Positions 1 to 8,348 of a stretch of DNA of 64,000 nt are shown here, one piece after another. The position numbers and the translations under genes were made by a program. Numbering within the stretch: the stretch's first letter is position 1; each line of letters begins with the position of its first letter. The notes beneath the pieces were generated by a model. The model searched no databases. It worked only from the letters and a program-made list of their open reading frames with translations, and was not told the origin of the DNA. The stretch is from Bacillus sp. HF117_J1_D (GTDB lineage: Bacteria > Bacillota > Bacilli > Bacillales > Bacillaceae_C), in contig JAABNQ010000014.1 of NCBI GenBank assembly GCA_009928435.1, positions 1 to 64,000 of the forward strand, written 5' to 3'.

Positions 1-68
1 TTCCACGAGTTAAATCACTTGACTTTTGAATGGAAATTTCATGCAACGCTAGTGATTTTTAAACTATC

Positions 69-77
69 TTATCCACA
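69..77 (+). promoter_or_regulatory. Perfect DnaA box upstream of prfA
   Basis: The 9-mer TTATCCACA matches the DnaA-box consensus exactly. It is followed by TGTTAATAACC, and the box at 3100 is likewise followed by TTAATAAC. A single box may be chance; its likeness to the 3.1 kb cluster makes it worth noting. The rest of bases 1-207 holds no gene. Confidence 0.4.
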
Positions 78-138
78 TGTTAATAACCAATGCGTTTTAA
101 TCTTACAAAAATAAAACGAAGCGCTTTTTCAAAAAAGT

Positions 139-171
139 TTGCTTTGCAGAAAGTGGACAGTGTACTATAAA
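139..171 (+). promoter_or_regulatory. Candidate SigA promoter for prfA
   Basis: Two overlapping readings fit: TTGCTT (139-144), 18 bp, TACTAT (163-168); or TTGCAG (144-149), 16 bp, TATAAA (166-171). Either places the transcript start about 30-35 bases before the GTG start of prfA. Inferred from motif and spacing only. Confidence 0.4.
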
Positions 172-207
172 AAGAGCATGTAAGGAAAAACTTTGAGGTG
201 AAGACTT

Positions 208-1278
208 GTGTTCGATAGATTACAATCGGTGGAAGACCGTTACGAGAAATTAAATGAGTTGTTGAGCGACCCTGAAGTTGTCAACAATTCGGAGAAACTC
301 CGGGAATATTCGAAAGAACAATCTTCCATAGCAGAGACGGTTGAAGTATACAGGGAATATAAAGAGGCTAAATCTGAATACGACGATGCTAAAGAAATGC
401 TGGATGATAAGCTCGATCCCGAAATGCGCGAAATGGTGAAGGAAGAGATGGATGAATTGGAAGTCCGGATCAAGGATTTTGAAGAAAAGTTGAAAATTCT
501 TTTGATCCCGAAAGACCCTAATGATGATAAAAACGTCATCATGGAGATTCGGGGAGCTGCTGGAGGAGATGAGGCGGCATTGTTTGCCGGAAACCTTTAT
601 AGGATGTACAGCAGATATGCTGAAGCCCACGGTTGGAAGACGGAAGTGATTGAAGAACATTCCACAGGTCTGGGCGGTTTCAAAGAAATCATTTTCATTA
701 TCAACGGAAATGGAGCTTTTTCAAGGTTGAAGTACGAAAATGGGGCACATAGGGTGCAGCGTGTGCCAGAGACAGAATCAGGCGGCCGTATTCATACATC
801 AACAGCAACGGTGGCTGTTCTTCCTGAAGCTGAGGAAGTAGAAGTAGATATACATGAAAAAGATATTCGTGTCGATACGTTCGCTTCCAGTGGACCTGGA
901 GGACAAAGCGTTAACACGACAATGTCTGCCGTACGTTTAACTCATATTCCGACCGGAATAGTCGTTTCCTGTCAGGATGAAAAGTCTCAGATTAAGAATA
1001 AGGATAAAGCTATGAAAGTGCTGCGTGCTCGGGTTTATGATAAATTCCAGCAAGAGGCCCAAAAAGAGTATGATGCAAACCGTAAGTCCGCTGTAGGAAC
1101 TGGCGACCGTTCTGAAAGGATACGGACATATAATTTTCCGCAGAATCGTGTGACCGACCATCGTATCGGTTTGACTATCCAGAAGCTGGATCAAATTCTG
1201 GAAGGTAAGCTGGATGAAGTTATTGATCCACTGATCGTTGAAGACCAATCCAAAAAGCTTGAAAGTGTGGAAGATTAA
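208..1278 (+). CDS. prfA: Peptide chain release factor 1
   Basis: Class I release factor that reads UAA and UAG in the ribosomal A site and triggers hydrolysis of peptidyl-tRNA. The 356-residue protein has the usual RF1 length. The catalytic GGQ lies at residues 231-233 in the segment [12 protein letters not shown]. The stop-codon recognition PxT motif is present as PET in RVPETE (about residues 187-189), which separates RF1 from RF2 (SPF). The start is GTG with GAGGTG 7 bases upstream. The next gene, prmC, starts at the base after the stop codon, so the pair is almost certainly co-translated; PrmC methylates the Gln of this GGQ. Confidence 0.97.
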   Translation: MFDRLQSVEDRYEKLNELLSDPEVVNNSEKLREYSKEQSSIAETVEVYREYKEAKSEYDDAKEMLDDKLDPEMREMVKEEMDELEVRIKDFEEKLKILLIPKDPNDDKNVIMEIRGAAGGDEAALFAGNLYRMYSRYAEAHGWKTEVIEEHSTGLGGFKEIIFIINGNGAFSRLKYENGAHRVQRVPETESGGRIHTSTATVAVLPEAEEVEVDIHEKDIRVDTFASSGPGGQSVNTTMSAVRLTHIPTGIVVSCQDEKSQIKNKDKAMKVLRARVYDKFQQEAQKEYDANRKSAVGTGDRSERIRTYNFPQNRVTDHRIGLTIQKLDQILEGKLDEVIDPLIVEDQSKKLESVED

Positions 1279-2136
1279 TTGTCTAATGAACGAACCATAT
1301 TCAAAGCCCTATCCTGGGCTTCTTCTTTTTTGGAGGAAAATGGAAGAGACGCCAATGCCGGTGAAATTTTATTAAGAGCTCAACTAAACATGAGCCGCTC
1401 TAAACTATTTGCTGAACAGAGAATGCCTCTTGCCGATCAAGAATGGTATCGCTTTGAAGAATCAGTTAAGGAACATGCAGCAGGTAAGCCTGTCCAACAT
1501 ATCATCGGATACGAAGAATTTTACGGAAGAAAATTTCTTGTAAATGAAGATGTACTGATCCCGCGTCCAGAGACGGAAGAGCTGATTGAGGCTGCATTAA
1601 AAAAGCTAAGTGCTGCATTTAAATCTGTATCCGGCTTAAAGGTGGCGGATATTGGAACAGGAAGCGGGGCTATTGCTGTAACATTAAAGCTGGAAATGCC
1701 TGTTTTGGATGTTTTTGCATCTGATTTATCTGAAAAGGCACTTCAGACGGCTAAAAAAAATGCTGAACGCCTAAACGCCGAGGTTCAATTTTTACAGGGA
1801 GATTTGCTCCAGCCGTTTATTGATCATGGACTAAAGCTGGATATCGTTGTATCGAATCCTCCATATATTCCTGCCCATGATGAATTATCAGATGTCGTTT
1901 CTGAGCATGAACCACATTCAGCATTGTTCGGAGGCGAAGATGGATTGGACTTCTATCGCCGGTTTGCATCTGAATTGTCCGGTGTTTTAAAGGAACAAGC
2001 CCTTGTTCTCTTTGAAATCGGTGATGGACAGGGTGAGGATGTAAAACGGCTGTTGGCGAAAAGCTTTTCAGCCGCAGAGATCGACGTTGTAAGAGATATT
2101 AACGGCAAGGAGCGTATTGTCACTATGGCAATATAG
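1279..2136 (+). CDS. prmC: Release factor glutamine methyltransferase
   Basis: SAM-dependent enzyme (HemK family) that N5-methylates the glutamine of the GGQ motif in release factors. The 285-residue product has an N-terminal helical substrate-binding domain, the linker LIPRPETE (about 93-100), the SAM-binding DIGTGSGAIAV (about 124-134) and the catalytic VSNPPYIP with NPPY at 193-196. It begins with TTG directly abutting the prfA stop, so translation probably depends on ribosomes finishing prfA. No terminator is seen between the genes. Confidence 0.96.
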   Translation: MSNERTIFKALSWASSFLEENGRDANAGEILLRAQLNMSRSKLFAEQRMPLADQEWYRFEESVKEHAAGKPVQHIIGYEEFYGRKFLVNEDVLIPRPETEELIEAALKKLSAAFKSVSGLKVADIGTGSGAIAVTLKLEMPVLDVFASDLSEKALQTAKKNAERLNAEVQFLQGDLLQPFIDHGLKLDIVVSNPPYIPAHDELSDVVSEHEPHSALFGGEDGLDFYRRFASELSGVLKEQALVLFEIGDGQGEDVKRLLAKSFSAAEIDVVRDINGKERIVTMAI

Positions 2137-2208
2137 AAAATATCATTTGATTGATTATAAGATGTAAAAATTGTCCATACTGTCCTAGTGAAGGGACGGG
2201 TGGGGAAT

Positions 2209-2928
2209 ATGAGAAAAAATAGTAAACAAAAATTCTATCAAAAATACATTGTAAGTGCATATATCTTGATTCTTTCGCTGGCAGCTGTCATGAGCTTTTA
2301 TTTTCCGAATCAAGAGAGTACTGCAGTAGAAAATGTGCAGGTTATTCCAGAAGAGGCGATCCGGCTTCGGATTCTTGCCAACAGTGACAGTGAAAAAGAT
2401 CAGGAAGTCAAACGGGCTGTCCGGGATGCTGTGAATAAGCAGATGAATGAGTGGGTGGAGCAATTGACTTCTATTGAGGAAGCGCGGCAAGTGATTTCTT
2501 CTAGGCTTCCGGAGCTCGAAAAGATTGCGAAAAACGAACTTATAAAGCATGGCCTTTCATATTCAGTCAGCATTGATTTTGGGGATGTTCAGTTTCCGAC
2601 GAAATTATATGGGCAATACCTTTATCCTGCCGGAACATATGAAGCTGTCTTAATCACTCTTGGTGAAGGAAAAGGAGCCAATTGGTGGTGTGTACTTTTT
2701 CCGCCGCTTTGTTTTATGGATTTTTCCAACAGTGCAGCAGTAAGTCAAGGGATTGAAGAAGATGTGGATAACACTGTTGATATGGAAATGGAGCAGGATG
2801 AAGGCTTATCGTACCTAGAGGATGAACAGACTGAGGTGCCTGTTCCAGTATTCGTAGGAGAACAGGAAGAGAAAGAGGAAGTAGAAGTCAAATTTTTTCT
2901 GAAAGAACTATTTGATAAACTACTTTAA
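2209..2928 (+). CDS. spoIIR: Stage II sporulation protein R
   Basis: SpoIIR is made in the forespore, exported, and signals activation of SpoIIGA, which processes pro-SigE in the mother cell. From the ATG at 2209 the product is 239 residues: a short basic N-terminus, one membrane/signal segment (YIVSAYILILSLAAVMSFYF), the family segment IRLRILANSDSEKDQ and the conserved WWCVLFPPLCF. The C-terminal 60 residues are strongly acidic. A GTG at 2188 is in frame but lacks a ribosome site, whereas GGGTGGGG precedes the ATG. In B. subtilis the gene is SigF-dependent; I found no convincing SigF site here. Confidence 0.93.
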   Translation: MRKNSKQKFYQKYIVSAYILILSLAAVMSFYFPNQESTAVENVQVIPEEAIRLRILANSDSEKDQEVKRAVRDAVNKQMNEWVEQLTSIEEARQVISSRLPELEKIAKNELIKHGLSYSVSIDFGDVQFPTKLYGQYLYPAGTYEAVLITLGEGKGANWWCVLFPPLCFMDFSNSAAVSQGIEEDVDNTVDMEMEQDEGLSYLEDEQTEVPVPVFVGEQEEKEEVEVKFFLKELFDKLL

Positions 2929-2937
2929 GACACAATG

Positions 2938-2962
2938 AATCTCTCGAAGGGGAGATTTTTTG
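2938..2962 (+). terminator. Intrinsic terminator after spoIIR
   Basis: An 8-bp stem (AATCTCTC / GGGAGATT with one G-U pair) around loop GAAG is followed by a T run, nine bases after the spoIIR stop. Confidence 0.8.
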
Positions 2963-3039
2963 TTTTATATGATAAAAATAAAGTGGGAAGGCTCAGCTTT
3001 AATGAAGAAATTGACAGGCTGTACTTGGGGGTCATGTAT

Positions 3040-3270
3040 TGTGGAAAAATCTAAGGTTATGCACAATATTGATCAAAGTTACCCACAATTTACCTGATTT
3101 TATCCACAAGTTGTTAATAACTTGTGCATCAAACATGAGATTTGAAGTAGAAAACGGAAGAAATGTCTCTATTTAAAGACGGATTTTTAGGTGAAAAGAG
3201 GGTGGAGAAAGATGAAGACGAATTATTGGTCTGTGGATATGAATGTGGATATGAAAAATAATTATCCCCA
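3040..3270. promoter_or_regulatory. Cluster of six DnaA-box 9-mers at the 5' end of ywlC
   Basis: Six 9-mers with at most one mismatch to TTATCCACA are seen: 3040-3048 (minus, TTTTCCACA), 3079-3087 (plus, TTACCCACA), 3100-3108 (plus, perfect), 3232-3240 and 3244-3252 (minus, ATATCCACA twice) and 3262-3270 (plus, TTATCCCCA). The perfect box overlaps an inverted repeat with exact 8-bp arms (CACAAGTT 3105-3112, AACTTGTG 3119-3126). The last three boxes lie inside the N-terminal codons of ywlC. My recollection is that ywlC is one of the few non-origin DnaA-binding loci in B. subtilis, which agrees with this cluster. Confidence 0.7.
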
Positions 3271-4270
3271 GGTTGTGGAAGCTGCGCAATATTTAAAAGA
3301 AGGAGAAACTGTGGCATTTCCAACAGAAACAGTTTATGGCTTAGGTGCTAACGCGTTGTCGAACAAGGCTGTTGCAAAAATATTTAAAGCAAAAGGAAGG
3401 CCAGCAGATAATCCACTGATTGTCCACATCGCAAATGTGAACCAGCTCGATTTATTAACAAAAGAGATTCCGGAAACGGCTATTAAGCTCATGAATGCAT
3501 TTTGGCCGGGCCCGTTGACCTTAATTTTTAAAAATAAACCGGATGCGGTCTCATCATTAGTAACGGCTGGACTCAAGACAGTGGCTGTGAGAATGCCAGA
3601 TCATCCGGTGGCATTGGCACTCATCAACGCTGCCGGTGTTCCTATTGCTGCTCCAAGTGCAAATAAATCTGGAAAACCAAGCCCCACCACGGCTAGGCAT
3701 GTGTTGGCAGACTTGGAGGGCTTGATAGCTGGTGTAGTGGATGGCGGTCCTACGGGTGTAGGGTTGGAGTCCACAGTCCTCGATTGTACTCCAAAGGTTC
3801 CAATTATTTTACGTCCAGGCGGTTTGTCTAAAGAAGAGATTGAAAGAATCATTGGACAGGTGGATCAGGATCCCGCTCTACAACATTCAGAGTCTTCCCC
3901 TAAATCTCCCGGGATGAAATACCGACATTATGCTCCGTCTGCACCGTTATTTTTAGTAGATGGGGATAAGATGTGGATTCAAGAACTGATTGATCAAAAG
4001 AGGAGGTCCGGTGTAAAGGTCGGTGTGCTTGCTCCTGAAGAATCAGCTTCCTTTTACAAAGCCGATGCGGTAGTCGTTTCTGGGAGACGATCCGATTTAA
4101 AGAGTGTGGCGCATACCCTATATGAGGCGTTGAGAAGCTTTGATGAAAAGAATCTTGATTTGATATATGCCGAGGTTTATCCGCTTCAAGGGGTGGGAGA
4201 AGCGGTAATGAACCGACTTGAAAAAGCAGCAGCTTATAGAAGGATCACGCAGGTGGAAAGGGAAAAATAG
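3212..4270 (+). CDS. ywlC: Threonylcarbamoyl-AMP synthase (Sua5/YwlC)
   Basis: Makes L-threonylcarbamoyl-adenylate from threonine, bicarbonate and ATP, the first step of t6A37 modification of ANN-decoding tRNAs. The 352-residue protein has the YrdC-type N-terminal domain with FPTETVYGLGA and the nucleotide-binding KAKGRPADNPLIVHI, plus SANKSGKPSPT, then the C-terminal Sua5 domain (SPGMKYRHYAP linker). This length is the Sua5 form, not the short TsaC form. The ATG at 3212 has GGTGGAG upstream; a GTG 21 bases earlier is in frame but less likely. The first codons include repeated DnaA-box 9-mers, unusual within a coding start. Confidence 0.95.
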   Translation: MKTNYWSVDMNVDMKNNYPQVVEAAQYLKEGETVAFPTETVYGLGANALSNKAVAKIFKAKGRPADNPLIVHIANVNQLDLLTKEIPETAIKLMNAFWPGPLTLIFKNKPDAVSSLVTAGLKTVAVRMPDHPVALALINAAGVPIAAPSANKSGKPSPTTARHVLADLEGLIAGVVDGGPTGVGLESTVLDCTPKVPIILRPGGLSKEEIERIIGQVDQDPALQHSESSPKSPGMKYRHYAPSAPLFLVDGDKMWIQELIDQKRRSGVKVGVLAPEESASFYKADAVVVSGRRSDLKSVAHTLYEALRSFDEKNLDLIYAEVYPLQGVGEAVMNRLEKAAAYRRITQVEREK

Positions 4271-4363
4271 TTTTGTAAAATCCGCTTATCAAAAGCAAAG
4301 AAGGTATACCATTTTTTATCGTTAGTGACAGGATGTTTAGCCCTATACAGGATGTCTACTCTC

Positions 4364-4406
4364 TCACCTCGGCGCATATGATTTTTTATAGGCACGTCCG
4401 AGGTGA
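4364..4406. promoter_or_regulatory. Inverted repeat touching the mntP ribosome site
   Basis: TCACCTCGG (4364-4372) and CCGAGGTGA (4398-4406) are perfect 9-bp arms around a 25-base loop. The 3' arm ends at the first base of the AAAGGAG ribosome site of mntP (4406-4412), so the folded RNA could hinder initiation. Upstream, ACAGGATGT occurs twice (4328-4336, 4347-4355), 19 bases apart. No yybP-ykoY Mn riboswitch consensus was recognised. Confidence 0.5.
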
Positions 4407-4420
4407 AAGGAGATTTATCC

Positions 4421-4969
4421 ATGATGGTTCCTGAATTGGTGACATTAGTAATCATGGCGTTTGCGGTGGGAATGGATGCTTTTTCGATTTCCCTTGGCCT
4501 GGGAATTTTTAAACTAAGATTACGTCAAATATTTTCAATCGGGATAACAATTGGTCTGTTTCATATGGCGATGCCCCTTTTGGGGATTATGACGGGGCAT
4601 TTACTGACTGCGACTTTCGGGAAAGTTACGGGTTATATTGGTGGTATACTGCTTGGTGTTATGGGTATTTTGATGATTGTTTCATGTTTTCGTAACGACG
4701 AGCAAACGATTGTTACACCTGTTGGGTGGGGCTTGATTTTTTTTAGTATGGTCGTAAGCCTAGACAGTTTCTCCGCAGGGGTAAGCTTGGGAATGTTCGG
4801 AGCAAGGGCAATTGCAGCGATGATTATTTTTGGAACCGTTTCGACTATATTAACGTGGAGCGGGCTTATTTTGGGAAGGAAAGTACAAAATTGGCTCGGT
4901 TTTTACGGGGAATTGCTTGGTGGCTTTATTTTAATCGTTTTTGGTGTCAAGTTAGTTTTTATTGGCTAA
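4421..4969 (+). CDS. mntP: Manganese efflux pump MntP (YwlD)
   Basis: Six-helix inner-membrane exporter of Mn2+. The protein is a tandem duplication of a three-helix unit, visible as the paired motifs GMDAFSISLGLG (first half) and SLDSFSAGVSLG (second half), whose Asp residues are implicated in metal transport in this family. The 182-residue length is normal. I chose the ATG at 4421 because AAAGGAG lies 8 bases before it; a GTG at 4403 is in frame but unlikely. A hairpin overlaps the edge of this ribosome site. In B. subtilis the orthologue is next to ywlC as here. Confidence 0.9.
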   Translation: MMVPELVTLVIMAFAVGMDAFSISLGLGIFKLRLRQIFSIGITIGLFHMAMPLLGIMTGHLLTATFGKVTGYIGGILLGVMGILMIVSCFRNDEQTIVTPVGWGLIFFSMVVSLDSFSAGVSLGMFGARAIAAMIIFGTVSTILTWSGLILGRKVQNWLGFYGELLGGFILIVFGVKLVFIG

Positions 4970-4998
4970 AAAAGTGTTTATTAAGATTGAAACTATTG

Positions 4999-5023
4999 AA
5001 GCTGTCTCATTACAGCTTTTTTT
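4999..5023 (+). terminator. Intrinsic terminator after mntP
   Basis: Stem AAGCTGT / ACAGCTT (7 bp) with loop CTCATT and a following T run. Confidence 0.8.
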
Positions 5024-5074
5024 AAATTGGGATAGACTGTATCATGATTATGTAGGTTAGGTAGTGAGACATAA

Positions 5075-5083
5075 TGATATAAT
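5075..5083 (+). promoter_or_regulatory. Extended -10 promoter for ywlE
   Basis: TGATATAAT gives a perfect -10 with the extended TGN element. No good -35 is seen 17 bp upstream, as is common for extended -10 promoters. It lies 31 bases before the ywlE ATG. Confidence 0.6.
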
Positions 5084-5114
5084 GTATAGAAACTAGGGGT
5101 ATGAGGGGGCAGCT

Positions 5115-5549
5115 ATGAAAAACATACTATTTGTTTGCACTGGCAATACATGCCGCAGTCCTATGGCTGAAGCGATTTTTAACCATCTCCAAAACGGGAA
5201 TGCTTTTGCTAGATCAGCAGGCTTATTTTCTGCAGAAGGTAGCCGAGCGGCAGAAAATGCATTGAGAGTGTTGGATGAAAACAAGATGCAGCTTGATCAT
5301 AGGTCTAAACAGTTGGTTGAGGAAGACATACATTGGGCTTCATATGTATTTACTATGACAAGAGCACATCAAGAAATGCTGATGGACAAGTATCCAGCAG
5401 CAGCCGATAAAATCTTCACTTTGAAGGAATATGTCGTGGGGCCCGAAGGCAACATTGACATTGCAGATCCTTTTGGGGGAGATATTTCTATATATCGTGA
5501 GACATTTAAAGAGATGAAAAGTTTGATTGAAAAGCTTTCGCTCGATTAG
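5115..5549 (+). CDS. ywlE: Protein-arginine phosphatase YwlE (LMW-PTP fold)
   Basis: Low-molecular-weight phosphatase family. The N-terminal P-loop FVCTGNTCRSPMAEAIF carries the nucleophilic Cys and CX5RS signature. The Thr after the catalytic-loop Gly-Asn (GNTCRS) is the residue that favours phospho-arginine over phospho-tyrosine in B. subtilis YwlE, so reversal of McsB arginine phosphorylation is the likely role. The general-acid DPFGGD lies near the C-terminus. The length is 144 residues. It is followed by rpiB with its own promoter. Confidence 0.94.
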   Translation: MKNILFVCTGNTCRSPMAEAIFNHLQNGNAFARSAGLFSAEGSRAAENALRVLDENKMQLDHRSKQLVEEDIHWASYVFTMTRAHQEMLMDKYPAAADKIFTLKEYVVGPEGNIDIADPFGGDISIYRETFKEMKSLIEKLSLD

Positions 5550-5571
5550 CCAAAATCTCAGCGCTCCAAAA

Positions 5572-5600
5572 TGGCAACTGGACTGCTCTTCTTTTATAAT
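5572..5600 (+). promoter_or_regulatory. SigA promoter for rpiB
   Basis: A perfect TATAAT (5595-5600) with a weak TGGCAA (5572-5577) 17 bp upstream, about 40 bases before the rpiB start. Confidence 0.5.
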
Positions 5601-5641
5601 GAAGAAAATGTGTAACGAACAATAAGGAGGAAAAAACTTTC

Positions 5642-6088
5642 ATGAAAGTCGCAATTGCATCGGATCATGGCGGTGTCAACATCCGAAAGGAGCTTCTCCA
5701 GTTAATGGATGAAATGGATATGGAATATGTAGATTTAGGCTGTGAAGGTGATGGTTCTGTAGATTATCCTGACTATGCAGTTCCTGTGGCGGAAAAAGTA
5801 ATAAGTGGGGAATGTGATAGGGGAATTTTAGTTTGTGGAACGGGTATTGGTATGAGCATAGCTGCCAATAAGGTGAAAGGGATTCGTTGTGCGCTTGTGC
5901 ATGATGTGTTTAGTGCAAAAGCAACCAGGCTGCATAACGACAGCAATATTTTAGCAATGGGTGAACGTGTGATTGGCCCGGGCTTAGCTCGTGAAATTGC
6001 TAAAACTTGGCTGGAGACAGAATTTGAAGGTGGCCGTCATGAAAAACGGGTGCAAAAAATAACAAATTATGAATGGGATAAACGATAA
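5642..6088 (+). CDS. rpiB: Ribose-5-phosphate isomerase B
   Basis: Interconverts ribose 5-phosphate and ribulose 5-phosphate in the non-oxidative pentose phosphate pathway. RpiB/LacAB fold: N-terminal IASDHGGVNIRKEL and the active-site segment ILVCGTGIGMSIAANK with the catalytic Cys. The 148-residue length is typical. AAGGAGG precedes the ATG by about 10 bases. It is followed after 27 bases by ywlG, probably in one transcript. Confidence 0.94.
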   Translation: MKVAIASDHGGVNIRKELLQLMDEMDMEYVDLGCEGDGSVDYPDYAVPVAEKVISGECDRGILVCGTGIGMSIAANKVKGIRCALVHDVFSAKATRLHNDSNILAMGERVIGPGLAREIAKTWLETEFEGGRHEKRVQKITNYEWDKR

Positions 6089-6115
6089 TTAAAAATCAAC
6101 AAAGGGGAGTTCTAC

Positions 6116-6688
6116 ATGGCAATTAAACAATGGCAGGAAGAAGTGCGTACCCTTCTTGACGAGTGCAGAGAAAATCTACCTATCGAAAAGGGAAAAGTGT
6201 TGGTTATTGGCTGCTCTACATCAGAAATTGCCGGACAAAAAATAGGTACTTCCGGTACAATGGAAGCTGCAAATATGTTATACGAAGAATTGAAAAAGTT
6301 TGCGGATGATAAAAAGGTCCATCTCGCTTTTCAATGCTGTGAACATTTAAATCGTGCTTTGGTCGTTGAAAGGCAAACCGCCTTAGAAAATGGCTGGGAA
6401 GAAGTGACGGTTATTCCAGTCCGTACAGCGGGTGGTTCCATGGCTACATGTGCTTACTCAAAAATGAAGGATCCGGTTGTTGTTGAGTTTATTAAGGCAA
6501 ATGCGGGTATTGATATAGGTGATACGTTTATCGGAATGCATTTAAAACATGTAGCTGTCCCGATAAGAGTCAACCAAAAGTCAATAGGCGGTGCCCATGT
6601 AACGATTGCAACAACCCGTCCGAAGCTAATTGGTGGAGTGAGAGCTGTATATGAAACACAAAAACTGAACGATCAGTGCACTCCTTGA
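6116..6688 (+). CDS. ywlG: YwlG family protein (UPF0340/TIGR01440)
   Basis: The 190-residue product matches the conserved YwlG family of Firmicutes, whose biochemical role I do not know. Visible family segments are VIGCSTSEIAGQKIGTSG, FQCCEHLNRALVVER and the C-terminal HVTIATTRPKLIGGVRAVYE. Paired Cys residues (QCCEH) suggest a metal or redox site but this is inference. It is soluble with no signal peptide. The order rpiB-ywlG-glyA is the same as in B. subtilis. Confidence 0.85.
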   Translation: MAIKQWQEEVRTLLDECRENLPIEKGKVLVIGCSTSEIAGQKIGTSGTMEAANMLYEELKKFADDKKVHLAFQCCEHLNRALVVERQTALENGWEEVTVIPVRTAGGSMATCAYSKMKDPVVVEFIKANAGIDIGDTFIGMHLKHVAVPIRVNQKSIGGAHVTIATTRPKLIGGVRAVYETQKLNDQCTP

Positions 6689-6718
6689 TGATAATGTTCC
6701 GTTTTTAATAAAATAGGT

Positions 6719-6747
6719 TTGGAAAATTCATATTTCCATGTTAAAAT
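6719..6747 (+). promoter_or_regulatory. SigA promoter for glyA
   Basis: TTGGAA (6719-6724), 17 bp, TAAAAT (6742-6747). Three CGAA cores follow before the start, but no clear inverted PurBox pair is seen, so PurR control cannot be claimed. Confidence 0.65.
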
Positions 6748-6798
6748 ATAAGCGATTAACGAATACAAGCGAAACTCGAAAGGATGAGGGAGAGCAAT

Positions 6799-8061
6799 AT
6801 GAGCAAACTGAGTGAAAATAGTACTTTAAGTGCTATTGCCCAGGAAGATCCGCAAATTTATGAAGCGATTCAAAAGGAATTAAACAGGCAACAGACCAAA
6901 ATTGAATTGATTGCATCCGAGAACTTTGTCAGCAAAGCGGTAATGGAAGCGCAAGGATCAGTTTTGACAAATAAATATGCTGAAGGCTATCCTGGTCGCC
7001 GTTATTACGGGGGATGTGAGTTTGTCGATATAGCTGAGGACCTAGCGCGCGACCGTGCGAAACAGATTTTTGGTGCTGAGCATGTAAACGTACAGCCGCA
7101 TTCCGGAGCTCAAGCAAACATGGCAGTTTATTTTACTATTCTTGAGCAGGGCGACACTGTCCTTGGTATGAACTTGTCACATGGCGGGCACCTTACTCAT
7201 GGAAACCCAGTTAACTTTAGCGGGGTACAATATAACTTTGTCGAGTATGGTGTTGATAAAGAAAGCCATCGCATCAATTACGAAGATGTACACCAAAAAG
7301 CTCTTGAGCATAAGCCGAAGCTGATTGTTGCGGGTGCAAGTGCTTATCCAAGAGTCATTGATTTCGAGAAATTCCGCGAAATTGCCGACGAAGTCGGAGC
7401 TTATTTTATGGTGGATATGGCTCATATTGCAGGTCTTGTAGCAGCTGGCCTTCATCCTAATCCAGTACCATATGCTGATTTTGTTACTACAACGACACAT
7501 AAAACATTGCGTGGTCCACGCGGTGGAATGATTCTCTGTAAAGAAGAATTTGCAAAAGCGATTGACAAGTCTGTTTTCCCAGGGTTACAAGGTGGACCGC
7601 TTATGCACGTCATTGCGGCAAAAGCTGTTGCATTCGGAGAAGCTTTACGTGCTGATTTCAAAGATTATGCCAGACTCATTATTGAAAATGCAAACAGACT
7701 GGCTGAAAGTCTAAAAAAAGAAGGCGTCAACCTTGTGTCTGACGGAACAGACAACCATTTGCTTTTATTGGACGTACGTTCTCTAGGATTAACTGGGAAA
7801 GATGCAGAAAAAGTTCTTGATGATGTTGGGATCACGGCAAACAAAAACACCATCCCATATGATCCAGAAGGTCCATTCGTAACAAGCGGTGTCCGTATTG
7901 GAACAGCAGCTGTTACATCACGTGGATTTGGAATGAAAGAAATGGATGAAATTGCCTCCTTGATTGCTTTTGTTCTGAAAAATCACGATGATAAGCAAAA
8001 ACTGGAAGAAGCTAGCAAAAAGGTTGAGGCAATCACATCTCGTTTTCCTCTATATGAATAA
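6799..8061 (+). CDS. glyA: Serine hydroxymethyltransferase
   Basis: PLP enzyme that converts serine and tetrahydrofolate to glycine and methylene-THF, the main one-carbon source. It has [19 protein letters not shown] near the N-terminus, [12 protein letters not shown], the cofactor aspartate in [12 protein letters not shown] and the PLP lysine in [14 protein letters not shown]. From the ATG at 6799 (AGGGAG 6 bases upstream) the protein is 420 residues, normal for the family; an ATG 15 bases earlier is possible. A strong terminator follows. Confidence 0.97.
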   Translation: MSKLSENSTLSAIAQEDPQIYEAIQKELNRQQTKIELIASENFVSKAVMEAQGSVLTNKYAEGYPGRRYYGGCEFVDIAEDLARDRAKQIFGAEHVNVQPHSGAQANMAVYFTILEQGDTVLGMNLSHGGHLTHGNPVNFSGVQYNFVEYGVDKESHRINYEDVHQKALEHKPKLIVAGASAYPRVIDFEKFREIADEVGAYFMVDMAHIAGLVAAGLHPNPVPYADFVTTTTHKTLRGPRGGMILCKEEFAKAIDKSVFPGLQGGPLMHVIAAKAVAFGEALRADFKDYARLIIENANRLAESLKKEGVNLVSDGTDNHLLLLDVRSLGLTGKDAEKVLDDVGITANKNTIPYDPEGPFVTSGVRIGTAAVTSRGFGMKEMDEIASLIAFVLKNHDDKQKLEEASKKVEAITSRFPLYE

Positions 8062-8068
8062 TTTTGAT

Positions 8069-8102
8069 GAACAGTCTGTCTAAAAGACAGACTGTTCTTT
8101 TG
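8069..8102 (+). terminator. Strong terminator after glyA
   Basis: Perfect 13-bp stem GAACAGTCTGTCT / AGACAGACTGTTC with an AAA loop, followed by TTTT. Confidence 0.9.
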
Positions 8103-8117
8103 GGTATTGAATATACT

Positions 8118-8348
8118 GGCGCCTTACGCTTTTGTTCTTGTGTAGGAAATGATAAAAATCTATGCTTGTGTATAACTTGTTTATCAGATTATGCCGCGTC
8201 CAGCTCCAGCGCCTATCGACTAGCAGACTTCCTCTTCCTTCCTCCGATAAGTCAACATCGATTCGCCTTCGGCTCATCGTGTTTCCTTTATCTCGTCAGG
8301 AGTCGTCCAGTCTGTACGTCGATGAACAGGCGTCTTACGCTTTTGTTC
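8118..8348 (+). repeat. Dispersed intergenic repeat, copy 1, with duplicated terminal piece
   Basis: The 206-bp unit 8143-8348 is nearly identical to 29086-29291. It begins TAGGAAAT, contains GCGTCCAGCTCCAGCGCCT and ends AGGCGTCTTACGCTTTTGTTC. Ends can pair: CGCCTATCGAC (8210-8220) against GTCGAT...AGGCG (8318-8332). A stray copy of the right end (GGCGCCTTACGCTTTTGTTC) lies just upstream at 8118-8137. An open frame reading through the repeat into upp is an artefact. The element enlarges the glyA-upp gap to over 400 bases. Confidence 0.85.

Noticed and set aside
250-660. Antisense open frames inside prfA and many other housekeeping genes
   Set aside because: They are shadows of conserved coding frames with no ribosome sites or independent features.
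6742-6790. PurBox pair upstream of glyA
   Set aside because: Three CGAA cores occur but not in the inverted arrangement with 16-17 bp spacing required for PurR.
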